This document shows, piece after piece, positions 1-13,819 of a stretch of 64,000 nucleotides of DNA (its first letter is position 1; the number at the start of each line of letters is the position of its first letter). Source of the stretch: Sophora flavescens (taxonomy: Eukaryota; Streptophyta; Magnoliopsida; Fabales; Fabaceae); assembly GCA_030762895.1 (NCBI GenBank), contig CM061066.1, positions 11,961,751 through 12,025,750 on the forward strand, given 5' to 3'. The notes beneath the pieces were generated by a model. The model saw only the letters and a list, made by a program, of their open reading frames with translations, made no database searches and was not told the origin of the DNA. The translations under genes and the position numbers were made by a program.

Positions 1-895
1 CCTTAATTGGGCTTAAGATGAGTAAGTTAGGCCCTTTTAAGTGAACGAACATCATGGACTGCGCACTGATCGTTGCAAGAGAACTCGGGACCCAATTAGC
101 CTTGATTTTGTCCCAATTTGACAATTCTTGTGAAACTTGAAATTATAGGTCTCTTCCTTTTCTTTCTAGGGACAGCAACATCACCAAAATCCGATATTTG
201 TCGCTATAGTTATGCTCTACGCAAGGCAACAAGGTCAGGATGAGTGAAAAATCCAAAAATTAACGATGTTTAGCAATTAAGCTCAATAATGTAAAAGAAA
301 AAACAATGATTGTAAAAGTTGTCTAAATTTTGTCTCCCTCTGGCTTGTGCGGCTGTAAACTGCTATTTACGCTTATTAATCATGACCTATCCCTAGACCA
401 AATTAGGGGCCTCTTAATAAGCTTTCCAACAAGGTATCATATGCCTTAATTGGGCTTAAGATGAGTAAGTTAAGCCCATTTAAGTGAAGGAACATCATGG
501 ACTGTGCACTAAGCCGTGCCAGAGAACTCGTGACCCAATATAGTCTTGATATTGGCCTTATTTGACAATTCTTGTGAAACCTAAAATTGTAGGTCTCACC
601 TTATCATTCTAGGGACTGCAACATCACCAAAATCCGATAACTGTAGCTCCATTTATGCTATACGCAAGACAACAAGGTCAGGATGAGTGAAAAATCTGAA
701 AATCAACAATGTTTAGCAATTAAGGCCAATTAAGCCCAATAATGTAAAAGTAAAAACAATGACTGTAAAAGTTGTCTAATTTTCGTCACTCTCTGGCTTG
801 TGCGGTCAGAATCGCTATTTATGCTTATTAATCCAGACCTAACCCTAGACCAAATTAAGAGCCTCTAAATAAGTTTTCCAACAAAGTATCATATG

Positions 896-3800
896 CCTTA
901 ATTGGGCTTAAGATGAGTAAGTTAAGCGCTTTAAATGAAGGAACATCATGGACTGCACAATATTCCACGCCTGAGAACTCGGGGACCCAATTTAGCCTTG
1001 ATGTTGGCCTAATTTGACAATTCTTGTAACACCTGAAATTGTAGGTCTCTTCCTTATCATTCTAGGGACAACAAGATCACCAAAATCTGATATATGTACC
1101 TCTAGTTATGCTCTACGCAAGGCAACAAGGTCAGGATGAGTGAAAAATCCGAAAATTAACAATGTTTAGCAATTAAGCCCAATAATGTAAAAGCAAAAAC
1201 AATAATTGTAAAAGTTGTATAATTTCCATCTCTCTCTGGCTTGTGTGACTGTAAACTGCTATTAATGCTTATTAATCTTGACCTAACCCTAGACCAAATT
1301 AAGGGCCTCTGAATAAGCTTTCCAACAAGGTATCATATGCCTTAATTGGGCTTAAGATGAGTAGGTTAGGCCCATTTAAGTGAAGGAACATAATCGACTG
1401 TGCATCGATCCGTACCTGAGAACTCAGGACCCAATTTAGCCTTGATTTTGGCCTAATTTGACAATTCTTGTGAAACATAAAATTGTAGGACTCTTCCTTA
1501 TCTTTCTAGGGACAACAAGATCACCAAAATCCGATATCTGTAGCTCCAGTTATGCTCTATGCAAGGCAACAAGGTCAGGATGGGTGAAAAATCGAAAAAT
1601 TAAAAATGTTTAGCAATTAAGCCCAATAATGTAAAAGCAAAAACAATGATTGTAAAAGTTATCTAATTTCCGTCTCTCTGTGGCTTGTGTGGCTGTAAAC
1701 TGCTATTTATGCTTATTAATCCTAACATAACCCTGGACCAAATTAAGGGCCTCTGAATAAGCTTTTCAACAAGGTATCATATGCCTTAATTGGGCTTAAG
1801 ATGAGTAAGTTAGGCCCATTTAAGTGAAGGAACTTCATGGATTGCGCGTTGATCTACGCCAAAGAATTCAGGACCCAATTTAACCTTGATTTTGTCCAAT
1901 TTTGACAATTCTTGTGAAACCTGAAATTATAGGTCTCTTCCTTATCTTTTGAGGGACAACAAGATCACCAAAATCCGATCTCTGTAGCTCTAGTTATGCT
2001 ATGCGCAAGCCAACAAGGTCAGGATGAGTGAAAAATCAGAAAATTAACAATGTTTAGCAATTAAGCCCAATAATGTTAAAGCAAAAACAATGATTGTAAA
2101 AGTTGTCTAATTTTCTTCTCTCTCTGGCTTGTGCGGCTGTAAACTGCTATTTATTCTTATATTCCGGACCTAACCCTAGACCAAATTAAGGGCCTCTGAA
2201 TAAGGTTTCCAACAAGGTATCATATGCCTTAATTGGGCTTAAGACGAGTAGGTTAGGCCCATTTAAGTGAAGGAACATAATCGACTGTGCATCGATCCGT
2301 ACCAGAGAACTCAGGACCCAATTTAGCCTTGATTTTGGCCTAATTTGACAATTCTTGTAACACCTGAAATTGTAGGTCTCTTCCTTATCATTCTAGGGAC
2401 AACAAGATCACCAAAATCTGATATCTGTAGCTCTAGTTATGCTCTGCGCAAGGCAACAAGGTCAGGATGAGTGAAAAATCCGAAAATTAACAATGTTTAG
2501 CAATTAAGCCCAATAATGTAAAAGCAAAAACAATAATTGTAAAAGTTGTCTAATTTCCGTCTCTCCCTGGCTTGTGTGACTGTAAACTGCTATTAATGCT
2601 TATTAATCTTGACCTAACCCTAGCCCAAATTAAGGGCCTCTGAATAAGCTTTCCAACAAGGTATCATATGCCTTAATTGGGCTTAAGATGAGTAGGTTAG
2701 GCCCATTTAAGTGAAGGAACATAATCGACTGTGCATCGATCCGTACCAGAGAACTCAGGACCCAATTTAGCCTTGATTTTGGCCTAATTTGACAATTCTT
2801 GTGAACCTAAAATTGTAGGACTCTTCCTTATCTTTCTAGGGACAACAAGATCACCAAAATCCGATATCTGTAGCTCCAGTTATGCTCTATGCAAGGCAAC
2901 AAGGTCAGGATGAGTGAAAAATCGAAAAATTAACAATGTTTAGCAATTAAGCCCAATAATGTAAAAGCAAAAACAATGATTGTAAAAGTTATCTAATTTC
3001 CGTCTCTCTGTGGCTTGTGTGGCTGTAAACTGCTATTTATGCTTATTAATCCTAACATAACCCTGGACCAAATTAAGGGCCTCTGAATAAGCTTTTCAAC
3101 AAGGTATCATATGTCTTAATTGGGCTTAAGATGAGTAAGTTAGGCCCATTTAAGTGAAGGAACTTCATGGACTGCGCGTTGATCTACGCCAAAGAATTCA
3201 GGACCCAATTTAGCCTTGATTTTGTCCAATTTTGACAATTCTTGTGAAACGTGAAATTATAGGTCTCTTCCTTATCTTTTGAGGGACAACAAGATCACCA
3301 AAATCCGATCTCTGTAGCTCTAGTTATGCTATGCGCAAGCCAACAAGGTCAGGATGAGTGAAAAATCAGAAAATTAACAATGTTTAGCAATTAAGCCCAA
3401 TAATGTAAAAGCAAAAACAATGATTGTAAAAGTTGTCTAATTTTCGTCTCTCTCTGGCTTGTGCGGCTGTAAACTGCTATTTATTCTTATATTCCGGACC
3501 TAACCCTAGACCAAATTAAGGGCCTCTGAATAAGGTTTCCAACAAGGTATCATATGCCTTAATTGGGCTTAAGACGAGTAGGTTAGGCCCATTTAAGTGA
3601 AGGAACATAATCGACTGTGCATCGATCCGTACCAGAGAACTCAGGACCCAATTTAGCCTTGATTTTGGCCTAATTTGACAATTCTTGTAACACCTGAAAT
3701 TGTAGGTCTCTTCCTTATCATTCTAGGGACAACAAGATCACCAAAATCTGATATCTGTAGCTCTAGTTATGCTCTGCGCAAGGCAACAAGGTCAGGATGA

Positions 3801-4887
3801 GTGAAAAATCCGAAAATTAACAATGTTTAGCAATTAAGCCCAATAATGTAAAAGCAAAAACAATAATTGTAAAAGTTGTCTAATTTCCGTCTCTCTCTGG
3901 CTTGTGTGACTGTAAACTGCTATTAATGCTTATTAATCTTGACCTAACCCTAGACCAAATTAAGGGCCTCTGAATAAGCTTTCCAACAAGGTATCATATG
4001 CCTTAATTGGGCTTAAGATGAGTAGGTTAGGCCCATTTAAGTGAAGGAACATAATCGACTGTGCATCGATCCGTACCAGAGAACTCAGGACCCAATTTAG
4101 CCTTGATTTTGGCCTAATTTGACAATTCTTGTGAAACCTAAAATTGTAGGACTCTTCCTTATCTTTCTAGGGACAACAAGATCACCAAAATCCGATATCT
4201 GTAGCTCCAGTTATGCTCTATGCAAGGCAACAAGGTCAGGATGAGTGAAAAATCGAAAAATTAACAATGTTTAGCAATTAAGCCCAATAATGTAAAAGCA
4301 AAAACAATGATTGTAAAAGTTATCTAATTTCCGTCTCTCTGTGGCTTGTGTGGCTGTAAACTGCTATTTATGCTTATTAATCCTAACATAACCCTGGACC
4401 AAATTAAGGGCCTCTGAATAAGCTTTTCAACAAGGTATCATATGCCTTAATTGGGCTTAAGATGAGTAAGTTAGGCCCATTTAAGTGAAGGAACTTCATG
4501 GACTGCGCGTTGATCTACGCCAAAGAATTCAGGACCCAATTTAGCCTTGATTTTGTCCAATTTTGACAATTCTTGTGAAACCTGAAATTATAGGTCTCTT
4601 CCTTATCTTTTGAGGGACAACAAGATCACCAAAATCCGATCTCTGTAGCTCTAGTTATGCTATGCGCAAGCCAACAAGGTCAGGATGAGTGAAAAATCAG
4701 AAAATTAACAATGTTTAGCATTTAAGCCCAATAATGTAAAAGCAAAAACAATGATTGTAAAAGTTGTCTAATTTTCGTCTCTCTCTGGCTTGTGCGGCTG
4801 TAAACTGCTATTTATTCTTATATTCCGGACCTAACCCTAGACCAAATTAAGGGCCTCTGAATAAACTTTCCAACAAGGTATCATATG
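896..4887 (+). repeat. Trimeric higher-order repeat (unit ~1,331 bp, three copies)
   Basis: Monomers here follow the order C-A-B, C-A-B, C-A-B, with starts at 896, 1340, 1784, 2227, 2671, 3114, 3557, 4001 and 4445. A monomers carry GAACATAATCGACTGTGCAT and CCTGGACC does not occur in them. B monomers carry AACTTCATGGA and TGATCTACGCC. C monomers have the TGTAACACC variant and ATCATTCTAGGG. Copies 1,331 bp apart are nearly identical, while A, B and C differ from one another. This indicates recent amplification of a three-monomer block. The first C copy (896) is the most diverged. Confidence 0.9.
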
Positions 4888-7800
4888 CCTTAATTGGGCC
4901 TAAAATGAGTAAGTTAGGCCCATTTAAGTGAAGGAACATCATGGACTGCACACTGATCCCCGCCACAGAACTCGGGTCCTAATTTAGCCTTGATTTTGGC
5001 CTAATTAGACAATTCTTGTGACACTTGAAATTGTAGGTCTCTTCCTTATCTTTCTAGGGACAACAAGATCACCAAAATCCGATATTTGTAGCTCTAGTTA
5101 TGCTCTGCGTAAGGCTACAAGGTCTGGATGAGTGAAAATTCCGAAAATTAACAATGTTTAGCAATTAAGCCCAATAATATAAAAGCAAATACAATGATTA
5201 TAAAAGCTATCTAATTTTCGTCTCTCTCTGGCTTGTGCGGCTGTAAACTGCTATTTATGTATTAATCGTGACCTAAACCTAGACCAAATTAAGGGCCTCT
5301 GAATAAGCTTTCCAACAAGGTATCATATGCCTTAATTGGGCTTAAGATGAGTAGGTTAGGCCCATTTAAGTGAAGGAACATTATCGACTGTGCACTGATC
5401 CGCGCCAGAGAAATGGGGACCCAATTTAGCCTGGATTTTGGCCTAATTTGACAATTCTTGTGAAATATGAAATTGTAGGTCTCTTCCTTATCTTTCTAGT
5501 GACAGCAAGATCACCAAAATCCGATATTTGTAGCTCCAGTTATGCTCTGCACAAGGCAACAAGGTCAGTATGAGTGAAAAATCCGACAATTAACATTGTT
5601 TAGCAATTAAGCCTAATAACGTAAAAGCAAAATCAATGTTTGTAAAAGTTGTCTAATTTCCGTCTCTCTCTGACTTGTGCGGCTGTAAACTGCTATTTAT
5701 GCTTATTATTCCTGACCTAACCCTAGACCAAATTAAGGACCTCTGAATAAGCTTTCCAACAAGGTATCATATGCCTTAATTGGGCTTAAGATGAGTAAGT
5801 CAGGCCCTTTGAAGTGAAGGAATATTATGAACTTCGCACTGATCCTTGCAAGAGAACTTGGGACCCAATTTAGCCTTGATTTTGGCCTAATTTCACAATT
5901 CTTGTGAAACCTGAAATTTTAGGTCTCTTCCTTATCTTTCTAGGGACAGCAAGTTCACCAAAATCCTATATCGGTTGCTCTAGTTTTGCTCTGCGCAAGG
6001 CAACAAGGTCAGGATGAGTGAAAAATCTGAAAATTAACAATGTTTAGCAATGAAGCCCAATTAATCCCAATAATGTAAAACCAAAAACAATGATTGTAAA
6101 AGTTGTCTGATTTCTGTCTCACTCTGGCTTGTGCGGCTTTAAACTGCTATTTATGCTTATTAATCCTAACCTAACCCTAGACCAAATTAAGGGCCTCTAA
6201 ATAAGCTTTCCAACAAGGTATCATATGCCTTACTTGAGCTTAAGATGAGTAAGTTATGCCTATTTAAGTGAAGGAACTTCATGGACAGTGCGATAATCCG
6301 CGCCAGACAACTCGAGTCCCAATTTAGAATTGATTTTGACCTAATTTGACAATTCTTGTGAAACCTGAAATTGTATGCCTCTTCCTTATCTTTCTAGGGA
6401 CAACAAGATCACCAAAATCCGATATCTGTAGATCTAGTTATGCTCTACGCAAGGCAACAAGGTCAAGATGAGTGAAAAATCGAAAATTTAACAATGTTTA
6501 GCAATTAAGAACAATAATGTAAAAGCAGAAACAATGATTGTAAAAGTTGTCTAATTTCCTTCTCTCTGGCTTGTACTGTTGTAAACTGTTATTTATCCTT
6601 ATTAATCCTGACCTAACCCTGACCAAATTAAGGGCCTCTGAATAAGCTTTCCAACAAGGTATCAAATGTCTTAATTGGGCTTAAGATGAGTAAGTTAGGC
6701 CAATTTAAGTGAAGGAACATCTTGGACTGCGCACTCATCCGTGCCAGAGAACTCGGCACCGTATTTAGCTTTGATTTTGGCCTAATTTGACAATTCTTCT
6801 GAAAACTGAAATTGTAGGTCTCTTCCTTGTCTTTCTAGGGACTGCAAGGTCACCAAAATCCGATATTTGTAGCTCAAGTTATGCTTTGCACAAGGCAACA
6901 AGATCAGGATGAGTGAAAAATCCGAAAATTAACAATGTCTAGCAATTAAGCCCAATAATGTAAAAGCAATAACAATGATTGTAAAAGTTGCCTAATTTCC
7001 GTCTATCTCTAGCTTGTGCGGCTGTAAACTGCTATTTATGCTTATTAATCCTAACCTAACCCTAGACCAAATTAATGGCGTCTGAATAAACTTTCCAACA
7101 AGGTATCATATGCCTAACTTGAGCTTAAGATGATTAAGTTAGGCCCATTTAAGTGAAGGAACCTCATGGACTGCGCACTGATCCGTGTCAGAGAACTCGG
7201 GACCCAATTTAGCCTTGACTTTGGCCTAATTTGACAATTCTTGTGAAACATGAAATTGTGGGTTTCTTCCTAATCTTTCTAGGGACAGCAAGATCACGAA
7301 AATCCGATATCTGTAACTCTAGTTATGCTCTGTACAAGGCAACAAGGTAAGGATGAGTGAAAAATCCCAAAATTAACAAGGTTTAGCAATTAAGCCCACT
7401 TAAGCCCAATAATATAAAAGCAAAAACAATGATTGTAAAAAGTTGTCTAATTGTCGTCTCTCTATGGCTTGTGTGGATGTAAACTACTATTTATGCTTAT
7501 TAATCATGACCTAACCCTATAGAAAATTTAGGGCCTCTGAATAAGTTTTCCAACAAGGTATCATTTGCCTTAATTGGACTTAAGATGAGTAAGTTAGTCC
7601 CATTTAAGTGAAGGAACATCATGGACTGTGAATTGATCCGCGCCAGAGAACTCGGGAGCCAATTTAGCCTTGATTTTGGCCTAATTTGACAATTCATGTG
7701 AAACCTGAAATTGTAGGTCTCTTCCTTATCTCTCTTGGGACAGCAAGATCACCAAAATCCGATATCTGCAGCTCTAGTTATGCTCTGCGCAAGGCAACAA

Positions 7801-10800
7801 GGTATGGTTGAGTGAAAAATCCAAAAAATAACAATGTTTAGCAATTAAGCCCAATAATATAAAAGCAAAAACAATGATTGTAAAAGTTATCTAATTTCCG
7901 TCTCTCTCTGGCTTTTGCGGCTGTAAACTGCTATATGTGCTTATTAATCCTGACCTAAGCCTAGACCAAATTAAGGTCCTCGGAATAAGCTTTCCAACAA
8001 GGTATTATATGCCTTAATTGGGCTTAGGATGAGTATGTTAGACCCATTTATGTTTAGCAACATCATGGTCTACGCACTGATCCAAGCCAGAGAACTCGGG
8101 ACCCAATTTAGCCTTGATTTTGGCCTAATTTGACAATTCATGTGAAACATGAAATTGTAGGTCTCTTCCTTATCTTTCTAGGGACAACAAGATCACCAAA
8201 AACCGACATCTGTAACTCTAGTTATGCTCTGCGCAAGGCAACAAGGTCAGGATGAGTGAAAAATCCGAAAATTAACAAAGTTGAGCAATTAAGCCCAATT
8301 AAGCCCAATAATGTAAAAGCAAAAACAATGATTGTAAAAGTTGTCTAATTTCCGTCTCTCTCTGGCTTGTGCGGCTGTAAACTGCTATTTATTCTTATTA
8401 ATACTGACCTAACCGTAGGCCAAATTAAGAGCCTCTGAATAAGCTTTCCAACAATATATCATATGCCTTAATTGGGCTTAAGATGAGTAAGTTAAGCCAT
8501 TTAAGTGAAGGAACATCATGGACTGCACACTAATCCACACGAGAAAACTCGGGACCCAATTGAGCCTTGATGTTGACCTAATTTGACAATTCTTGTGAAC
8601 CTGAAATTGTAGGTCTCTTCCTTATCTTTCTAGTGACAGCAATATCACCAAAATCCAATATTCGTAGCTCTAGTTATGCTCTACGCAAGGCAACAAGGTC
8701 AGGATGAGTGAAAAATCCAAAAATTAACAATGTTAAGCAATTAAGCCCAATAATGTAAAAGAAAAACACTGATTGTAAAAGTTGTCTAATTTCTGTCTCT
8801 CTCTGGCTTGTGTGGCTATAAACTGCTATTAATGCTTAATAATCTTGACCTAACCCTAGACCAAATTAAGGGCATTTGAATAAGCTTTCAAACAAGATAT
8901 CATATGCTTTAATTGGGCTTAAGATGAGTAAGTTAAGCCATTTAAGTGAAGGAACATCATGGACTGCACACTAATCCGCGCGAGAAAACTCGAGACCCAA
9001 TTGAGCCTTGATGTTGGCGTAATTTGACAATTCTTGTGAAACATGAAATTGTAGTTCTCTTCCTTATCTTTCTAGGGACAGCAAGATCACCGAAATCCGA
9101 TCTCTGTAGCTCTAGTTATGCTCTGCACAAGGCAACAAGGTAAGGATGAGTGAAAAATACGAAAATTAACAATATTTAGCAGTTAAGCCCAATTAAGCCC
9201 AATAATGTAAAAGAAAAACAATGATTGTAAAAGTTGTCTAATTTTCGTCTCTCTCTGGCTTGTGTGTCTATAAACTTCTATTTATGCTTAATAATCGGGA
9301 CCTAACCCTAGACCAAATTAAGGGCCTCTGAATAAGCTTTCAAACAAGGCATCATATGCCTTAATTGGGCTTAAGACGAGTAAGTCAGGCCCATTTAAGT
9401 GAAGGAACATCATGGATTGCGCACTGATTCACGGCAGAGAACTCGGGACCCAGTTTAGCATTGATTTTGGCCTAATTTGACAATTCTTGTGAAACATGAA
9501 ATTGTGGGTTTCTTCCTAATCTTTCTAGGGACAGCAAGATCACCAAAATCCGATATCTGTAACTCTAGTTATGCTCTGCACAAGGCAACAAGGTCAGGAT
9601 GATTGAAAAATCTGAAAATTAACAATGTTTAGCAATTAAGCCCAATAATATAAAACCAAAAACAATGGTTGTAAAAGTTGTCTAATTTCCGTCTCTCTTT
9701 GACTTGTACGGCTTTAAACTCCTATTTATGCTTATAAATCCTTACTTAACCCTATACCAAATTAAGGGCCTATGAATAAGCTTTTTAACAAGGTATCATA
9801 TGCCTTAATTGGGCTTAAGATGAGTAAGTTAGGCCTATTTAAGTGAAAGAACTTCATGGAGTGTGCACTGATCCGCGCCAAAGAACTCGGGACCCAATTT
9901 AGCCTTGATTTTGGCCTAATTTGATTATTCTTGTGAAACCTGAAATCGTAGGTCTCTTTCTTATCTTTCTCGGGACAGCAAGATCACCAAAATCCTATAT
10001 CGGTAGCTCTAGTTATGCTCTGTGCAAGGCAACAAGGTCAGGATGAGCGAACAATCTGAAAAATAACAATGTTTAGCAATTAAGCCCAATTAAGCCTAAA
10101 AATGTAAAACCAAAAACAACGATTGTAAAAGTTGTCTAATTTCTGTCTCACTCTGGATTGTGCGGCTGTAAACTGCTATTTATGCTTATTATTCCTGACC
10201 TAACCCTAGACCAAATTAAGGGCCTTTGAATAAGCTTTCCAACAAGGTATCATATGCCTTAATTGGGCTTAAGACAAGTAAGATAGGCCCATTTAAGTGA
10301 AGGAACATCATGGATTGCGCACTGATCCACGCCAGAGAACTCAGGACCCAATTTAGCATTGATTTTGGCTTAATTTGACAATTCATGTGAAACATGAAAT
10401 TGTGGGTTTCTTCACTATCTATCTAGGGACAGCAAGATAACCAAAATCCGATATCTGTAGCTCTAGTTATGCTCTGCTCAAGGCAACAAGGTCAAGATGA
10501 GTGAAAAATTCGAAAATTAACAATGTTTAGCAATTAAGCCCAATTAAGCCCAATAATGTAAAAGCAAAAACATTGATGCAAAATTTGTCTAATTTTCGTC
10601 TCTCTGGCTTGTGCGGCTTTAAACTGCCATTTATTCTTATTAATCCTGACCTAACCCTAGACCAAACTAAGGGCCTCTGAATAAGCTTTCCAACAAGTTA
10701 TCATATGCTTTAATTGGGTTCAAGATGAATAAGTTAGGCCCATTTAAGTGAAGGAACATCATGGACTGCACACTGATCCGTGCCACAGAACTCGGGACCC

Positions 10801-11510
10801 AATTTAGCCTTGATTTTGACAAAATTTTATAATTCTTGTGAAACCTGAAATAGTAGGACTCTTCCTTATCTTTCTAGGGACAGCAAGATCACCAAAATCC
10901 GATATCTGTAGCTCTAGTTATGCTCTGCACAAGGCAACACGGTCGGGATGACTGAAAATTCTGAAAATTAACAATGTTTAGCAATTAAGCCCAATCATGT
11001 AAAAGCAAAAACAATGATTGTAAAAGTTGTCTAGTTTTTGTCTCTCTATGGCTTGTGCGGCTAAAAACTGCTATTTATGCTTATTAATCCTGACCTAACC
11101 CTAGACCTAATTAAGGGCCTCTGAATAAGCTTTTCAACAACGTATCATATGCCTTAATTAGGCTTAAGATGAGTAATTTAGACCCATTTAAGTGAATGAA
11201 CATCATGGACTGCGCACTGATCCACGACAGAGAACTCGGGACCCAATTTAGCCTTGATTTTGGCATAATTTGACAATTCTTGTGAAACATGAAATTGTGG
11301 GTTTCTTCCTTATCTTTCTAGGGACAGCAAGATCACCAAAATCCGATATCTATAGCTCTAGTTATGCTGTGCGCTAGGCAACAAGGTCAGGATGACTGAA
11401 AAATCTGAAAATTAACAATGTTTAGCAATTAAGCCCAATAATGTAAAAGCAAAAACAATGATTGTAAAAGTTGTCTAATTTTTGTCTCTCTCTGACTTGT
11501 GCGGCTGTAA

Positions 11511-11750
11511 ACTGCTATTTATGCTTATTAATCCCGACCTAACCCTAGACCTAATTAAGGGCCTCTGAATAAGCTTTCCAACAAGGTATCATATGCCTTA
11601 ATTGGGTTTAAGACGAGTAAGTCAGACCCAACTGCTATTTATGCTTATTAATCCCGACCTAACCCTAGACCTAATTAAGGGCCTCTGAATAAGCTTTCCA
11701 ACAAGGTATCATATGCCTTAATTGGGTTTAAGATGAGTAAGTCAGGCCCA
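11511..11750 (+). repeat. 120-bp partial-monomer tandem duplication
   Basis: Positions 11511-11630 are repeated at 11631-11750 with two visible differences (GACGAG/GATGAG and CAGACCCA/CAGGCCCA). The duplicated piece starts at ACTGCTATTTATG and spans the monomer boundary, so the array register is broken here. The downstream copy continues into a monomer matching the one near 9340. Confidence 0.93.
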
Positions 11751-13819
11751 TTTAAGTGAAGGAACATCATGGATTGCGCACTGATTCACGGCAGAGAACT
11801 CGGGACCCAGTTTAGCATTGATTTTGGCCTAATATGACAATTCTTGTGAAACATGAAATTGTGGGTTTCTTCCTAATCTTTCTAGGGACAGCAAGATCAC
11901 CAAAATCCGATATCTGTAACTCTAGTTATGCTCTGCACAAGGCAACAAGGTCAGGATGATTGAAAAATCTGAAAATTAACAATGTTTAGCAATTAAGCCC
12001 AATAATATAAAACCAAAAACAATGGTTGTAAAAGTTGTCTAATTTCCGTCTCTCTCTGACTTGTACGGCTTTAAACTCCTATTTATGCTTACTAATCCTT
12101 ACTTAACCATATACCAAATTAAGGGCCTATGAATAAGCTTTTTAACAAGGTATCGTATGCCTTAATTGGGCTTAAGATGAGTAAGTTAGGCCTATTTAAG
12201 TAAAAGAACTTCATGGAGTGTGCACTGATCCTCGCCAAAGAACTCGGGACCCAATTTAGCCTTGATTTTGGCCTAATTTGATTATTCTTGTGAAACCTGA
12301 AATCGTAGGTCTCTTTCTTATCTTTCTAGGGACAGCAAAATCACCAAAATCCTATATCGGTAGCACTTGTTATGCTCTGTGCAAGGCAACAAGGTCAGGA
12401 TGAGCGAACAATCCGAAAAATAACAATGTTTAGCAATTAAGCCCAATTAAACCTAATAATGTAAAACCAAAAACAACGATTGTAAAAGTTGTCTAGTTTT
12501 TGTCTCTCTATGGGTTGTGCGGCTGTAAACTGCTATTTATGCTTATTAATCCTGACCTAACCCTAGACCTAATTAAGGGCCTCTGAATAAGCTTTTCAAA
12601 AACGTATCATATGCCTTAATTAGGCTTAAGATGAGTAAGTTAGACCAATTTAAGTAAATGAACATCATGGACTGGGTACTGATCCACGACAGAGAACTCG
12701 GGACCCAATTTAGCCTTGATTTTGGCATAATTTGACAATTCTTGTGAAACATGAAATTGTGGGTTTCTTCCTTATCTTTCTAGGGACAGCAAGATCACCA
12801 AAATCCGATATCTGTAGCTCTAGTTATGCTCTGTGCTAGGCAACAAGGTTAGGATGACTGAAAAATCTGAAAATTAACAATGTTTAGCAATTAAGCCCAA
12901 TAATGTAAAAGCAAAAACAATGATTGTAAAAGTTGTCTAATTTTTGTCTCTCTCTGACTTGTGCGGCTGTAAACTGCTATTTATGCTTATTAATCCTGAC
13001 CTAACCCTAGACCTAATTAAGGGCCTATGAATAAGCTTTTCAACAAGGTGTCATATGCCTTAATTGGGCATAAGATGAGTAAGTTAGGCCCATTTAAGTG
13101 AATGAACATCATGGACTCGCGTCTCGATCCACCTGCAGAGAACTCGGGACACAATTTAGCCTTGATTTTGGCCTAATTTGACAATTCATGTGAAACTTGA
13201 AATTGTAGGTCTCTTCCTTATCTTTCTAGGGACAGCAAGATCACCAAAATCCGATATCTGTAGCTTTATTTATGCTCTGCGCAAGGCAACGAGGTCAGGA
13301 TGAGTGAAAAATCCGAAAATTAACAATGTTTAGCAATTAAGCCCAATAATGTAAAAGCAAAAACAATGATTGTAAAAGTTGTCTAATTTATATCTCTCTC
13401 TGGCTTGTGCGGCTTTAAACTGCTATTTATGCTTATTAATCCTGACCTCACCCAAGACCAAATTAAATGCATCTGAATAAGCTTTCCAAAAGGTAAGATA
13501 TGCCTTAATTGGGCTTAAGATTACAAAGTTAGGCCAATTTAAGTGAAGGAACATCATGGACTGCGCACTGATTCACGCCAGAGAACTCAGGACCCAATTT
13601 AGCCTTGATTTTGACCTAATTTGACAATTCTTGTGAAATCTGAAATTGTAGGACTCTTCCTTATCTTTCTAGGGACAACAAGATCACCGAAATCCGATAT
13701 ATGTAGCTCTAGTTATGCTCTGCACAAGGCAACAAGGTCAGGATGAGTGAAAAATCCGAAAATTAACAATGTTTAGCAATTAAGCCCAATAATGTAAAAG
13801 CAAAACAATGATTGTAAAA

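Larger units (their letters stand above)
1..13819 (+). repeat. ~444-bp satellite array, left block part 1
   Basis: Head-to-tail tandem array. The landmark CCTTAATTGGGCTTAAG recurs at 1, 444, 896, 1340, 1784, 2227, 2671, 3114, 3557, 4001, 4445 and 4888 and so on to the gap, giving a period of 443-444 bp, or about 452 when a short internal repeat is doubled. All monomers lie in the same orientation. No gene was found: minus-strand open frames of about 65 codons are chance openings. Monomers differ by perhaps 3-15 percent by eye and fall into subtypes. Such an array suggests centromeric, pericentromeric or heterochromatic knob DNA, but the sequence alone does not say which. Confidence 0.97.

Noticed and set aside
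1270..1300. CTAACCCTAG in nearly every monomer as a telomere-like repeat
   Set aside because: Only about ten bases per monomer and not in tandem. It does not make the CCCTAAA array of plant telomeres.
1310..1335. CENP-B-box-like sequence (inverse of CTTTCCAACAAGG)
   Set aside because: Only the GTTGGAAA core is shared. The essential TTCG and CGGG parts of the box are missing.
7500..7697. Recurrent minus-strand open frame of about 65 codons in the satellite (also 17774-17983, 40336-40584, 56359-56676, 57703-57903, 61707-61904)
   Set aside because: It is the same monomer segment in which stops happen to be absent. Most monomers carry stops or shifts in it, and start codons are not conserved, so there is no sign of coding selection.
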